Positions 24,201 through 31,787 of a DNA stretch of 34,286 bases are shown here, piece by piece (position 1 is the stretch's first letter; the number at the start of each line of letters is the position of its first letter). The notes under the pieces are model-generated. The model searched no databases and had not been told where the DNA came from. It saw nothing but the letters and a program-made list of their open reading frames with translations. Made by a program: the position numbers and the translations under genes. Source of the DNA: an uncultured Mycoplasmatota bacterium (lineage in GTDB: Bacteria; Bacillota_I; Bacilli_A; RF39; UBA660); the NCBI GenBank assembly GCA_947643405.1, contig CANRVY010000017.1, forward strand, positions 1 to 34,286, written 5' to 3'.

Positions 24201-26643
24201 AATTGAAAAGACTTTTCCTGTAAGTGGGAAAGCTGGAGATATTTATACGATTTATTTCTGGTATAAAAATGAAGAAACAGTGAACGATGTTTATACTACA
24301 CGTAGAAGAGTATTAATTAGTTTTGATTATGGAGAAGTAGATGATCCACATTGTTTAATTCCAAGAGGAACATTTACGCAAAATAATACAACTTGGCATT
24401 TATTTGAAGCTACTTTTATGGCAGAATATGATTATACAAATTTTAAATTGAATATTTTTAATGATTGTAATGCAAACAATTTATATTTAACGAATTTTGG
24501 ACTTTATAAACCAATTGCAAGTACAGGATATGATTATGATTCTAATGGAAATGTAACAACTGTTCATGATCCTCTTTCAGGTCCAAAAGAATTATCTTAT
24601 GATAAGAATAACCAATTAGTAGGAATGTTAGATGTAAAAGGTTCTAACTTTGTCTATGAATACGATAATGAAGTTAAGACAAGAGTGTTAAAAGGAATCA
24701 GTGCAACTGGAATTTCTAATGAAATTGAATATGATGAATTTGGAAATCCAATTATTACCAAAATTACCAATAAAAACACAAGAGAAGCAATAGAAGGTAT
24801 TTACCACATTCGTATGAAAGGAACAAAGAAATATTTTGATAATAACTTTTATGCCAACATGATTTCTTTAAGAGAAGATTGCTGTAGTCATGATGGATAC
24901 AATTTCATAAAAGAAGATAATTATTATAAAATAATTCCAATTGATAATCCAAATTATGCAATTCATCATTTTGGTGAAAGAATTACATTAAGTAAAACAG
25001 AATATTCTTTATTTGAACTCATTAAAAATAAAAATGGAAGTTATATGTTCAAATTAAAACAAGAAATTGATGAAAATGAAGAAATATCTGGAGTAGAAGA
25101 ACAACCTAAAATCTATGTCACATTTGATAATGAAAAATTAGTTTTAGAGAAAAAAGAAATAGAAAACCCAAATCAAAACTTCTATTTAGAAGAAGCAGGA
25201 AATCATTTATTTGTAGTTAATACTGCTGAATATACAGAAGATGGAAAATATATAAAATCTACAAAAGATACTTTAGGAAGAACAACAACTTATGATATTG
25301 ATACAGAAACAGGTTTAACAAAAAGTGTTACAGATTCAAAAGGGATTTCTGTAAATTATACTTATAATAGCAAAGAACAATTAACCAAAGTAGAAAAAGA
25401 TGATAAAAAAGTAGAATATGAATATAATGATAAGAACCTATTATCTAAAATTAAACATGGAACAAAAGAGTACAATTTTACTTATGATGAGTTTTTAAAT
25501 ACTAAAACAATTGGAATTGGGAATCATTTATTAATTACCAATAATTATGAGGAAAATAATGGGAATTTAAGTTCTTCTACTTATGGAAACAATGATACGA
25601 TTTCTTATACATATGATAAATTTGATCGGGTAAAAACAATTACTAAAATGAATGGAACTTACACGTATTATTATGACAATTTAGGAAATGTAGCTAGAAT
25701 TGCATTTAATGATAAAGAAATTTATAGATACCAATATGATTTATTAAAGCGATTAACAGATTATCAATATAATAGTTTTAGAATCAAATATAAATATGAC
25801 GAAACAAGTAATGTAAAAGATAAATACTTTAATAGTTTAGAGACTGCTCATCATATTCATTATGAATACAATAAAGATAATGCAGTAACAAAAATAGTAT
25901 TTGATAATTCATTAGACACAAAAGACAATACCCCTTATCAAGATGAATTAGTATATAAGTATGATGAATTAGGAAGAGTGACAGAAAAGAACTTAAATGA
26001 TACTTATAAAACAAATTATCATTTTATTACAAAAGGAAAGAGAACATCATTTATATTAGATAAGTTGAAAGACAACTTTAATGAGTTTGAATATAAATAT
26101 GATAGTTTAGATAATATAACAGACATTTATAAAAATGGAGATTTAATCAATCATTATGAATATGATAATTCTAATCAGTTAATAAAAGATGATGATTATG
26201 AAAGTGGCATTACAACTATTTATAGTTATGATAATGTAGGAAATATCATATCTAAAAAAGATTATCGATTACAAACAGAAAGATTATTACATGAAGATAT
26301 TTATGAATATAATAACACTAATTGGGAAGATCAATTAACGAAATTTAATGATGAAAATATTACTTATGATGAAATAGGAAATCCATTAACCATTGGAACA
26401 AAAACATTAACATGGATAAATGGAAGACAGTTAGAAAGTATTGTAGATGGAAATAATACAATTACTTATGAGTATAACAAAGATGGAATCAGGACTAAGA
26501 AAACAGTAAATGGAAAAGAAACAAAATATTTACTAGAAAATAATAATATAATATTTGAAGAAAGTCCAAAAGCTATGATATACTATAAGAGAGATGAGAA
26601 TAATCATCTAATAGGATTTAGACACAATTATAAACACTATTAA
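21283..26643 (+). CDS. WapA/Rhs-type YD-repeat shell protein, cut off before its toxin tip
   Basis: The 1786-residue frame starts with AAAGGAG upstream. Domains: an Rhs N-terminal domain (1-220, ending FPVIIDPT), a DNRLRE domain (about 225-402), first YD-repeat part (about 410-760), two jelly-roll-like modules (about 765-1080; NSSFEQD and DNSDFSD), a ricin-like beta-trefoil insert (about 1170-1300) and the main YD repeats (about 1310-1786). YD repeats form a hollow shell around a C-terminal toxin. There is no Sec signal peptide: the N-terminus reads MEKELKNLRKKNEK. A TAA at 26641-26643 ends it ahead of the conserved tip; the same frame continues in the toxin gene at 26680. Uninterrupted, the protein would have about 2080 residues. 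Confidence 0.88.
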   Translation: MEKELKNLRKKNEKHFLQDDGTIIAKMYRENIHYLKDGIYEEIDNTLIKKGNKIQNKSNEFKASFSENDKNKLLEMERDGHKLSMSLKNENEVCPNVKNTEICYQELLESIDVTYKVLSNKVKEAILLKENKYKKLEFVIETDLELSIKDKTIEAKYNNEIIFVIEAPYMMDANNIENHNIYYTLEKHSNHYDVILYLDTEWLEKAKFPVIIDPTITNYKDGGVTYDTYIFEGDKDYPRGHSKKLWLGVHKEDDGTIEKYRALFKFNLPKIGTGSQIIGAEAVMLAFGNPYDKQDIFVVHKINKEWDENTATYKTMWNAYDSRIEAYSMFRTSLHLSNWGPEEYNHIDITNLVKSWYSGEPNNGIMIKSYYEVYDPDINSLLIYSSENDEKANPPYLLIHYRNQNGLESYMDYQTQSFTDGSTSANLYNGNLVSVWNVGKTVSGKFPVNLDLIYNTNDIILETNYGYGLGEQLSLHQTLEFETIEEFEKDEKLIMLRYKDGDGTYHYFYKGSDITPTPVEGYEFDVVERNPESYYDEDGLSLVITKDNDNFMMQDNDGNTSYFTKNGDIWYLTEIKDTKESTIKIEYLNNKIVKVIDGNEKEITVTYGTNVITVTSPNETVTLNYENNLLKSIVSKNGTTSIEYNSNKIITKITDITGKSIGYEYYDMIPYRVKKISEYGINNTLGNYLEFIYGFNVTTVKDNKNRSQTYTFNNNGNTVGITNLDEDENLNEAFGKSMIYGSKDQYTTSFGSVNKLVSENSMVKVVKNYLQNSSFEQDTNDLFFTTDSENVQISISSDYANTGSKSLYIKSNVMNEKAILNKAFVGKPIHAYTFSMYVKNDVPFKLKTSVSLADSVGGSQGKAIEIPINLEFTRYDISFLQNIKDKSSTISLEIENPGNIYIDDVQIEDGQTANLYNLIDNSDFSDGTMNGFSLGYSRIFETPAPEEIPTMNVVDIGNAKALKITGSPYLSEAIEKTFPVSGKAGDIYTIYFWYKNEETVNDVYTTRRRVLISFDYGEVDDPHCLIPRGTFTQNNTTWHLFEATFMAEYDYTNFKLNIFNDCNANNLYLTNFGLYKPIASTGYDYDSNGNVTTVHDPLSGPKELSYDKNNQLVGMLDVKGSNFVYEYDNEVKTRVLKGISATGISNEIEYDEFGNPIITKITNKNTREAIEGIYHIRMKGTKKYFDNNFYANMISLREDCCSHDGYNFIKEDNYYKIIPIDNPNYAIHHFGERITLSKTEYSLFELIKNKNGSYMFKLKQEIDENEEISGVEEQPKIYVTFDNEKLVLEKKEIENPNQNFYLEEAGNHLFVVNTAEYTEDGKYIKSTKDTLGRTTTYDIDTETGLTKSVTDSKGISVNYTYNSKEQLTKVEKDDKKVEYEYNDKNLLSKIKHGTKEYNFTYDEFLNTKTIGIGNHLLITNNYEENNGNLSSSTYGNNDTISYTYDKFDRVKTITKMNGTYTYYYDNLGNVARIAFNDKEIYRYQYDLLKRLTDYQYNSFRIKYKYDETSNVKDKYFNSLETAHHIHYEYNKDNAVTKIVFDNSLDTKDNTPYQDELVYKYDELGRVTEKNLNDTYKTNYHFITKGKRTSFILDKLKDNFNEFEYKYDSLDNITDIYKNGDLINHYEYDNSNQLIKDDDYESGITTIYSYDNVGNIISKKDYRLQTERLLHEDIYEYNNTNWEDQLTKFNDENITYDEIGNPLTIGTKTLTWINGRQLESIVDGNNTITYEYNKDGIRTKKTVNGKETKYLLENNNIIFEESPKAMIYYKRDENNHLIGFRHNYKHY

Positions 26644-26901
26644 TATATAAAAAATGCACAAGAAGGCATTATAGGAATTATGGATAGTGATTATAATGTA
26701 ATAGCAAACTATAAATATGATGCATATGGTAAAGTAGTTTCTATTACAGATAATGAGAAGAAAGAAATCACTGATACCAATCATATCGCTTATATCAATC
26801 CATTTAGATATAGAAGCTATTACTATGATGAAGAGACAAAATTATATTATTTAAATTCTAGATATTATAATCCTTTATTTGGTAGATTTATTAATGCTGA
26901 T
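26575..26901 (+). repeat. Rhs tip repeat, copy 1 (resident)
   Basis: This ~327-base segment encodes the end of the YD core up to YNPLFGRFINAD. Near-identical copies occur at 28958-29283 and 30721-31047, and a decayed copy at 32669-32780. Divergence begins right after GRFINAD, the known boundary between Rhs core and variable toxin. This copy has TAA at 26641 where copy 3 has TAC. Confidence 0.92.
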
Positions 26902-27525
26902 AATTATGTATCTACAGATAGTGGATACTTAGGTTATAACATGTATACATATTGTAATAATAATATAAACTATGTTGATGAAACAGGTCATTGGATAACT
27001 TTAGGGCTGATGGCAGGAATTGCTATTGTGGGGACTATAATAATAGGAAATACAATTTATCGAGGTCATAAGGCTCAAAAGGAAATAGAAAAAGTTCAAA
27101 AAAAACCAAATGTATCACGTAAAGAAAATCAAAATTTTCAGAATACTTTAAAGAATAATGCTAGTACAGTAAAAAAAGAAACTAAAAATATGAATGTTAC
27201 ACAGAAATTAGATTATTTTATATCAAATGTTAAAAGTGGTGGACAATATGATTTAAAAAGAAAAGCTGAATGGCAAAGAGATATATATTTTGACAATCAT
27301 ATAATGGAGCCTCAAGATATAGGAAATTATCATTTTGGTTATATTGGAAGGGCAATGGGATATGATACGACATTTTTGACAACAGGCGGTGGAGCTTATC
27401 AATTTTACGAACATTATAGAGAACCAATAACATATGCGAATTGTTTAAGTTTTTATACATGTGATGATCCTAGAGATAATTATTATATAAGATTAGGAGC
27501 GATAGCTTATGATAGAGATAATTAA
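26680..27525 (+). CDS. Rhs tip plus type 44 polymorphic toxin
   Basis: Read from the first ATG after the TAA, this frame gives 281 residues and is in phase with the shell gene. Residues 1-75 are the conserved tip ending YNPLFGRFINAD. Residues ~108-130 form a hydrophobic linker. The C-terminal ~100 residues match the bacterial toxin 44 (Ntox44) pattern: SGGQYDLKRK, then IGNYHFGYIGRA, then DDPRDNYYIR. That family is a predicted effector of polymorphic toxins. AGGA lies five bases before the ATG, so weak independent translation is possible. It overlaps the following immunity candidate by 17 bases. Confidence 0.75.
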   Translation: MDSDYNVIANYKYDAYGKVVSITDNEKKEITDTNHIAYINPFRYRSYYYDEETKLYYLNSRYYNPLFGRFINADNYVSTDSGYLGYNMYTYCNNNINYVDETGHWITLGLMAGIAIVGTIIIGNTIYRGHKAQKEIEKVQKKPNVSRKENQNFQNTLKNNASTVKKETKNMNVTQKLDYFISNVKSGGQYDLKRKAEWQRDIYFDNHIMEPQDIGNYHFGYIGRAMGYDTTFLTTGGGAYQFYEHYREPITYANCLSFYTCDDPRDNYYIRLGAIAYDRDN

Positions 27526-27868
27526 AAAGCATAATAAAAAAATTATTATTATTTGTTTAATAATGATATTATATACTGCATGTAATAGTAGACTGATAAT
27601 GTATGGATTGCCAAAAGGAGAATACATATCAAGTTTAGCATCTCCAAATAAAAATTATATTTTAAATGCGTATCGTTATAGCGGTGGAGCCACTATGGAT
27701 TGGAGTTTAAGAGTAGAGTTAGAAAATAATAAAACTAAAAAAAAGATAAATATTTATTATAAATATCATCAATTTAAGGTAGATATGAAATGGATAGATA
27801 ATGAAAATGTAGAAATTAATGGAATTAAACTAAATATTTATAAAGACTATTACAAAAAGGAAAATTAA
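27509..27868 (+). CDS. putative immunity lipoprotein, DUF5412-like
   Basis: The 119-residue protein begins with basic residues, a hydrophobic segment (about 11-24) and a lipobox-like YTACNSR. The exported part reads LPKGEYISSLASPN, GGATMDW, ENNKTKKK and WIDNENVEINGIKLN, the pattern of DUF5412 proteins. It overlaps the type 44 toxin by 17 bases, typical for toxin-immunity pairs. If it is a lipoprotein, it would act at the outer membrane face, before the toxin enters. This is inferred from context. Confidence 0.72.
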   Translation: MIEIIKKHNKKIIIICLIMILYTACNSRLIMYGLPKGEYISSLASPNKNYILNAYRYSGGATMDWSLRVELENNKTKKKINIYYKYHQFKVDMKWIDNENVEINGIKLNIYKDYYKKEN

Positions 27869-27903
27869 GACATATATTAATTATAATTTTAAACTACTAA
27901 AAG

Positions 27904-28092
27904 GAGAGTATAGAAAAAGTTGTGTAAATAGAAAACCTTCCAGTATGATAAAATAAGAAAAGGAAGGTTTTTAATATGAAAAAAAATGAATTACCAAAAG
28001 AAGTAAATGACTATATGGATGAGTATATAAAAACTCATACAATAAAAAATATGGAATTTATACACCTTCACAAGAACATGCTAAAGCTTTAG
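27904..28092 (+). mobile_element. truncated left end of an IS256-like insertion sequence
   Basis: The stretch GTATAGAAAAAGTTGTGTAAAT resembles IS256-type terminal repeats with their TGTGTAAA core. A perfect inverted repeat AAAACCTTCC/GGAAGGTTTT (27932-27941, 27962-27971) surrounds the -10-like TATGATAAAAT and leads to ATG at 27976. The frame MKKNELPKEVNDYMDEYIK resembles the N-terminus of IS256-family transposases but breaks off after ~22 residues at the toxin remnant. Only the left end remains. The assignment is from memory of the family pattern. Confidence 0.5.
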
Positions 28093-28223
28093 CTATTGCT
28101 ACAGGTGCTGATAGAGATGATTTACCAAAAGTTCATAATAATGGATATTATGGTCATTATCATGATAAACTTCATAGAGTACATATTTGGTATGGAGGCC
28201 CAGTAAGATGGGATGAAAAATAA
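28035..28223 (+). pseudogene. C-terminal fragment of an orphan polymorphic toxin
   Basis: A frame without start gives KYGIYTPSQEHAKALAIATG, then DRDDLPKVHNNGYYGHYHD, then HRVHIWYGG to a stop. The His-rich HYHDxxHxxHxW end resembles a metal-dependent nuclease-type toxin tip, but I do not recognise the family. The upstream part, including the Rhs tip, is lost at the junction with the IS-like fragment. An intact immunity-like gene follows 49 bases later. This is the stump of a cassette. Confidence 0.72.
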
Positions 28224-28272
28224 GATAGCTATTACATGAGCGGCAAATAGTGAAAAAGGAGGAGTTTTTAAT

Positions 28273-28773
28273 ATGAATAAAATTAATCTGTTTGATTTAG
28301 ATAATGCCTTTTCAAGTTTTATCGATATGTATATTAATAAGGAAACAGGAGAAATTATAGAAGATTATGATTATCATATATTACCAAAAGAGATTCAAAA
28401 ACAATATATTATCATTCCTAAATTTACAAAGAAGGATGTAGTAGAAATTATAGATGAATATATAGAAAAAAATAATATTACAACATATACTTATAACGAA
28501 GATGATGATAAAGATGATATTATACAAAATTTTGACTATTGGCTCAGAGATAATAATTTATTAGACAATTATATTGAATTTTTGCGTAAAAAAGAATATG
28601 AAATAGTATCTGAATGGTGTAAAAAAAATAATTATGATTATTATTATGAAATACCAGCTAGGTTCAAAAAAACAGAAGAAGAGCTTATGGATGATGTAAT
28701 AGAGCAAGTCATGAACATGGAGTCAGAACGATTGGAATATTACCATGATTATGCCCCAAGGAATAATCAATAA
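28273..28773 (+). CDS. putative immunity protein for the lost toxin, 166 aa
   Basis: The 166-residue protein is acidic and soluble, with no signal peptide (INLFDLDNAFSSF at the start; WLRDNNLLDNYIEF in the centre). AAAGGAGGAG lies nine bases before the start. It sits directly after the toxin fragment, in the immunity position. A cytoplasmic acidic protein fits protection against a nuclease that acts inside the cell. Its retention after toxin loss fits the usual protection against siblings that still carry the toxin. Family not recognised. Confidence 0.65.
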   Translation: MNKINLFDLDNAFSSFIDMYINKETGEIIEDYDYHILPKEIQKQYIIIPKFTKKDVVEIIDEYIEKNNITTYTYNEDDDKDDIIQNFDYWLRDNNLLDNYIEFLRKKEYEIVSEWCKKNNYDYYYEIPARFKKTEEELMDDVIEQVMNMESERLEYYHDYAPRNNQ

Positions 28774-28781
28774 TAATTTGA

Positions 28782-28818
28782 AAAAGGAATTTACTAAATT
28801 ATAGTATTTCCTTTTTTC
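28782..28818 (+). terminator. terminator after the orphan immunity gene
   Basis: AAAAGGAA (28782-28789) pairs with TTCCTTTT (28808-28815), with an inner TACTA/TAGTA stem, and a T-run follows. Confidence 0.75.
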
Positions 28819-28849
28819 TATGTAATTATTTTAACTATTTGAAATATTA

Positions 28850-28957
28850 AAATTTATGTTGATACATAATAATCTTTTTGCTATAAAGCTCTATCAGAAA
28901 CACATAAAAGAAAGAAAAGCTAAAAACATATAAGTTTATAAAATAATTATAATGATG
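28850..28957 (+). repeat. cassette upstream block, copy U2
   Basis: About 105 non-coding bases (AATTTATGTTGATACATAAT..., then CTATCAGAAACACATAAAAG) precede the Rhs tip of cassette 2. Closely related blocks lie at 30616-30720 and, decayed, at 32563-32668, and the start of another at 34193-34233. Each follows an immunity gene and leads into a tip copy. The block is missing before the resident tip, as that one is inside the shell gene. Confidence 0.85.
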
Positions 28958-29283
28958 TGATATACTATAAGAGAGATGAGAATAATCATCTAATAGGATT
29001 TAGACACAATTATAAACACTATTAATATATAAAAAATGCACAAGAAGGCATTATAGGAATTATGGATAGTGATTATAATGTAATAGCAAACTATAAATAT
29101 GATGCATATGGTAAAGTAGTTTCTATTACAGATAATGAGAAGAAAGAAATCACTGATACCAATCATATCGCTTATATCAATCCATTTAGATATAGAAGCT
29201 ATTACTATGATGAAGATACAAAATTATATTACTTAAATTCTAGATATTATAATCCTCTATTTGGTAGATTTATTAATGCAGAT
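28958..29283 (+). repeat. Rhs tip repeat, copy 2
   Basis: It is nearly identical to copy 1 over its whole length, including the same TAA (29023-29025) four codons after the GFRHNY motif. It has no shell upstream. Confidence 0.92.
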
Positions 29284-29970
29284 AGATTGCTTGGACCTGG
29301 AAATGATTTGGCTTATAACCTATATCTATATTGTGGCAATAATCCAGTAAGTAGAGTAGATGAAGATGGAAATTGGTTTTTTGGAGTAGTTGCTAAAGGT
29401 ATTAAAGCTGTAGCTAAACCAGCATTAAAAGCAGCAGATAAAATGGTGAAAGGAGCTGGAAATTGTATTGGCGCTGTATTTGGAGCAGGGGCATCAACAA
29501 CTGTAAAACAAGATTATAAGTCCCCAATATTTAATAAAGCTGGAGTGTCAATGATAACTGGGAGTTCTATTAATATTCCAATTAGTTCTGTTGGTGATTC
29601 AAATAAGCCAATTTCAGGTTATTATTCGCAAGCAAATAACGATGCAAATATAGGAATAAATTTAAATTTAGGATATTTTAAAGAGACGGTCAATGTTGGA
29701 TTCGATGGTATTCCTATTAGTTATGGAATATATTCGAATAGAGAAAAGACAGGATTTCATGAGTTCAAACTAGGTGCTTCTATAAAGCAATTTACTGTTT
29801 TTGCTCAAGGAAATTATAATTTAGCGAATAGTGATGGTAGTAGTGTAGATACTTATGCAAGAGTTGATGTGAATGCGTGGATACCTATTGCTGTATTTGC
29901 AGGTGGTCCTATTATAAGAACTATAGCAGCAGCGCTTCAGGGGGGAGGGGCATTAGTTCCCGTGCATTAA
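29062..29970 (+). CDS. orphan Rhs tip plus unrecognised toxin, cassette 2
   Basis: The 302-residue frame starts at the same ATG as cassette 1. Residues 1-75 are the tip; the variable end starts after GRFINAD with RLLGPGNDLAYN. It has a short helical, Ala/Lys-rich region (about 108-150), then a beta-rich domain with regular strands (NIGINLNLGYFKETVNV, HEFKLGASIKQ, FTVFAQGNYNL) and ends in a hydrophobic, glycine-rich tail (IPIAVFAGGP...GGGALVPVH). Long amphipathic strands plus a membrane immunity candidate hint at a membrane-active toxin; I do not recognise the family. Translation is uncertain, since the tip has only AGGA before the ATG. Confidence 0.65.
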   Translation: MDSDYNVIANYKYDAYGKVVSITDNEKKEITDTNHIAYINPFRYRSYYYDEDTKLYYLNSRYYNPLFGRFINADRLLGPGNDLAYNLYLYCGNNPVSRVDEDGNWFFGVVAKGIKAVAKPALKAADKMVKGAGNCIGAVFGAGASTTVKQDYKSPIFNKAGVSMITGSSINIPISSVGDSNKPISGYYSQANNDANIGINLNLGYFKETVNVGFDGIPISYGIYSNREKTGFHEFKLGASIKQFTVFAQGNYNLANSDGSSVDTYARVDVNAWIPIAVFAGGPIIRTIAAALQGGGALVPVH

Positions 29971-29995
29971 TGCAATTTATGAAAGGAAATGAAAA

Positions 29996-30616
29996 ATGAC
30001 AGCATATTTGAATACAGTAACGATTAAAAGATTAGCTGATATTATAGTAATAATTTTAATTATTCTAGTTATAAGAAAAAAGAAAATCAAACTATCAAGA
30101 AAAGGAAGAAGAAACTTGCTAATAGGGATGATTGTATTGGTAATATTCTTAGAAACAGGAATATCCTTACTAGAAATGAAATTTTTAGCTTTTAAAAATT
30201 TAAGACAGGCATTTGTCTATAATTTTCCTGAATATAAATTAAAAGAAAGTATAATAGTAGATGATACTGGTTTTATCTTGTATAAACAGAGTGATGGCGA
30301 TATATCTATAATGAATTATGAAAATAAGAATGGTTATTGGAAGTATAAAAATATTTTTTATCAAAAAAATAATGAGCATCATGGAGGTGTTTACAAAGAC
30401 TATATTATTTCACTAAATAATAATTATGATAGATCAATTTATTTGATTTTAATTACATATGCATGTTCCAAAAGTATTCCTATATCAGATAGTTACAATT
30501 CAGAGTTTTATTCTTTTAAATCGGGAATAATATGCTATCAATATACAACATTAAAAAATCCAAAAAATGATTATTTTATAATGTTTGGTGAAAATAAATA
30601 TAGTGTGAAACTATAA
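29996..30616 (+). CDS. putative membrane immunity protein for cassette 2
   Basis: The 206-residue protein has two N-terminal hydrophobic segments (about 12-30 and 42-62) and a ~140-residue soluble domain rich in Tyr, Asn and Lys. GAAAGGAAATG-type ribosome site lies 7-8 bases before the ATG at 29996. It lies 25 bases after the toxin, the immunity position. Membrane location fits a toxin acting at the envelope, which is inference. Confidence 0.62.
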   Translation: MTAYLNTVTIKRLADIIVIILIILVIRKKKIKLSRKGRRNLLIGMIVLVIFLETGISLLEMKFLAFKNLRQAFVYNFPEYKLKESIIVDDTGFILYKQSDGDISIMNYENKNGYWKYKNIFYQKNNEHHGGVYKDYIISLNNNYDRSIYLILITYACSKSIPISDSYNSEFYSFKSGIICYQYTTLKNPKNDYFIMFGENKYSVKL

Positions 30617-30720
30617 AAATTTATATTGATACATAATAATCTTTTTGTTATCAAACTCTATCAGAAACACATAAAAGAAAGCAAAGCTAAAACATAAATT
30701 TATAAAATAATTATAAAGGT
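30616..30720 (+). repeat. cassette upstream block, copy U3
   Basis: It matches U2 closely: TTGATACATAATAATCTTTTTG, CTATCAGAAACACATAAAAG and TTTATAAAATAATTATAA. It begins right at the stop codon of the cassette 2 immunity gene and ends at the tip ATG. Confidence 0.85.
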
Positions 30721-31047
30721 ATGATATACTATAAGAGAGATGAGAATAATTATCTAATAGGGTTTAGATACAATTATAAACATTATTACTATATAAAAAA
30801 TGCACAAGAAGGCATTATAGGAATTATGGATAGTGATTATAATGTAATAGCAAACTATAAATATGATGCATATGGTAAAGTAGTTTCTATTACAGATAAT
30901 GAGAAGAAAGAAATCACTGATACCAATCATATCGCTTATATCAATCCATTTAGATATAGAAGCTATTACTATGATGAAGATACAAAACTATATTATTTAA
31001 ATTCTAGATATTATAATCCTTTATTTGGTAGATTTATTAATAGTGAT
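30721..31047 (+). repeat. Rhs tip repeat, copy 3 (uninterrupted)
   Basis: This copy has TAC (30787-30789) where copies 1 and 2 have TAA, and a few other changes (YLIGFRYNYKHYYY versus HLIGFRHNYKHY). Its frame runs without a break from 30721 to the toxin. Confidence 0.92.
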
Positions 31048-31758
31048 GCCTTTGTATCAACAGGGCAAGGACTTACTGGAAATAATATGTATTCATATAC
31101 TGAAAACAATCCGATAAATAGATCTGATTTGAGTGGTTATTTTTGGTTTCAAGTGGCAGGAGCTTTTGTTGGTGGCCTAGTTGGTGGAGCAGCAAAAGTT
31201 GTAAGTAATGTAACATCTGGAAAAAAATGGAGCGATGGAATATGGGGAGCAATGGCAGGAGGAGCAGTAGCTGGAGTAATAGCTACTACAACAGGAGATT
31301 TAGTAACTGCTTCATATGCAAGTGCACTTACAGAATCGGTAGTAAATAATTTAGCTGATGGAAAAGGAATACCATTAAAAACTGTAGCATGTGATACAGT
31401 GCTAAATGGAACAATTAATTATTTTACTGGGCAAGTAGCTAATAAGCTAGTAAAGATAAATTCAGGTTGGTTCAAGCCAACGAAATTTAAAACAAGTTTC
31501 ACAGGAAATTATACGAAAAAGATAACTCAAAACACAATAGTGCAAGCTATAATGAATATAGGGGCAACGGCTCCATCATCTATATCAACTGTAGAGAGTA
31601 GCAATTCATGCACAGTTTATATTCCGAAGCAAATTCCAGATGGAGCATCATGCCCTATTGTTGCTAATGATATAAAAACAGTTGTTTCCGTTGTCAATCA
31701 ACAAATTAATTCTATAAATAGAGATATAAAGAATATATTTGGATTTAATATTTTTTAG
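30721..31758 (+). CDS. orphan Rhs tip plus unrecognised toxin, cassette 3
   Basis: The 345-residue frame includes the full tip (about 1-110, ending GRFINSD). The variable part begins AFVSTGQGLTGNN. It has two glycine/alanine-rich hydrophobic stretches (about 143-155, AGAFVGGLVGG; and 175-190, GAMAGGAVAGVIA) as in many Rhs toxin linkers. The last ~120 residues carry Cys (VACDTV, SNSCTVYIP, GASCPIV) and have no recognised motif. This is the only tip with an open frame across the 26641-equivalent site. The ATG at 30721 has AAAGG only two bases away, so it is probably poorly translated and serves as a store for recombination. Confidence 0.68.
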   Translation: MIYYKRDENNYLIGFRYNYKHYYYIKNAQEGIIGIMDSDYNVIANYKYDAYGKVVSITDNEKKEITDTNHIAYINPFRYRSYYYDEDTKLYYLNSRYYNPLFGRFINSDAFVSTGQGLTGNNMYSYTENNPINRSDLSGYFWFQVAGAFVGGLVGGAAKVVSNVTSGKKWSDGIWGAMAGGAVAGVIATTTGDLVTASYASALTESVVNNLADGKGIPLKTVACDTVLNGTINYFTGQVANKLVKINSGWFKPTKFKTSFTGNYTKKITQNTIVQAIMNIGATAPSSISTVESSNSCTVYIPKQIPDGASCPIVANDIKTVVSVVNQQINSINRDIKNIFGFNIF

Positions 31759-31787
31759 AAAAAGTAAATTAGAAATGTGGGGATTGA

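Noticed and set aside
26641-26643. TAA reassigned as a sense codon in this organism
   Set aside because: Many genes here end in TAA at the expected place, and cassette 3 has TAC at this site, so a nonsense change is the simpler reading.
28958-29061. Tip copy 2 upstream part as a separate short gene
   Set aside because: It lacks ATG and a ribosome site and ends at TAA within 23 codons; it is repeat sequence.
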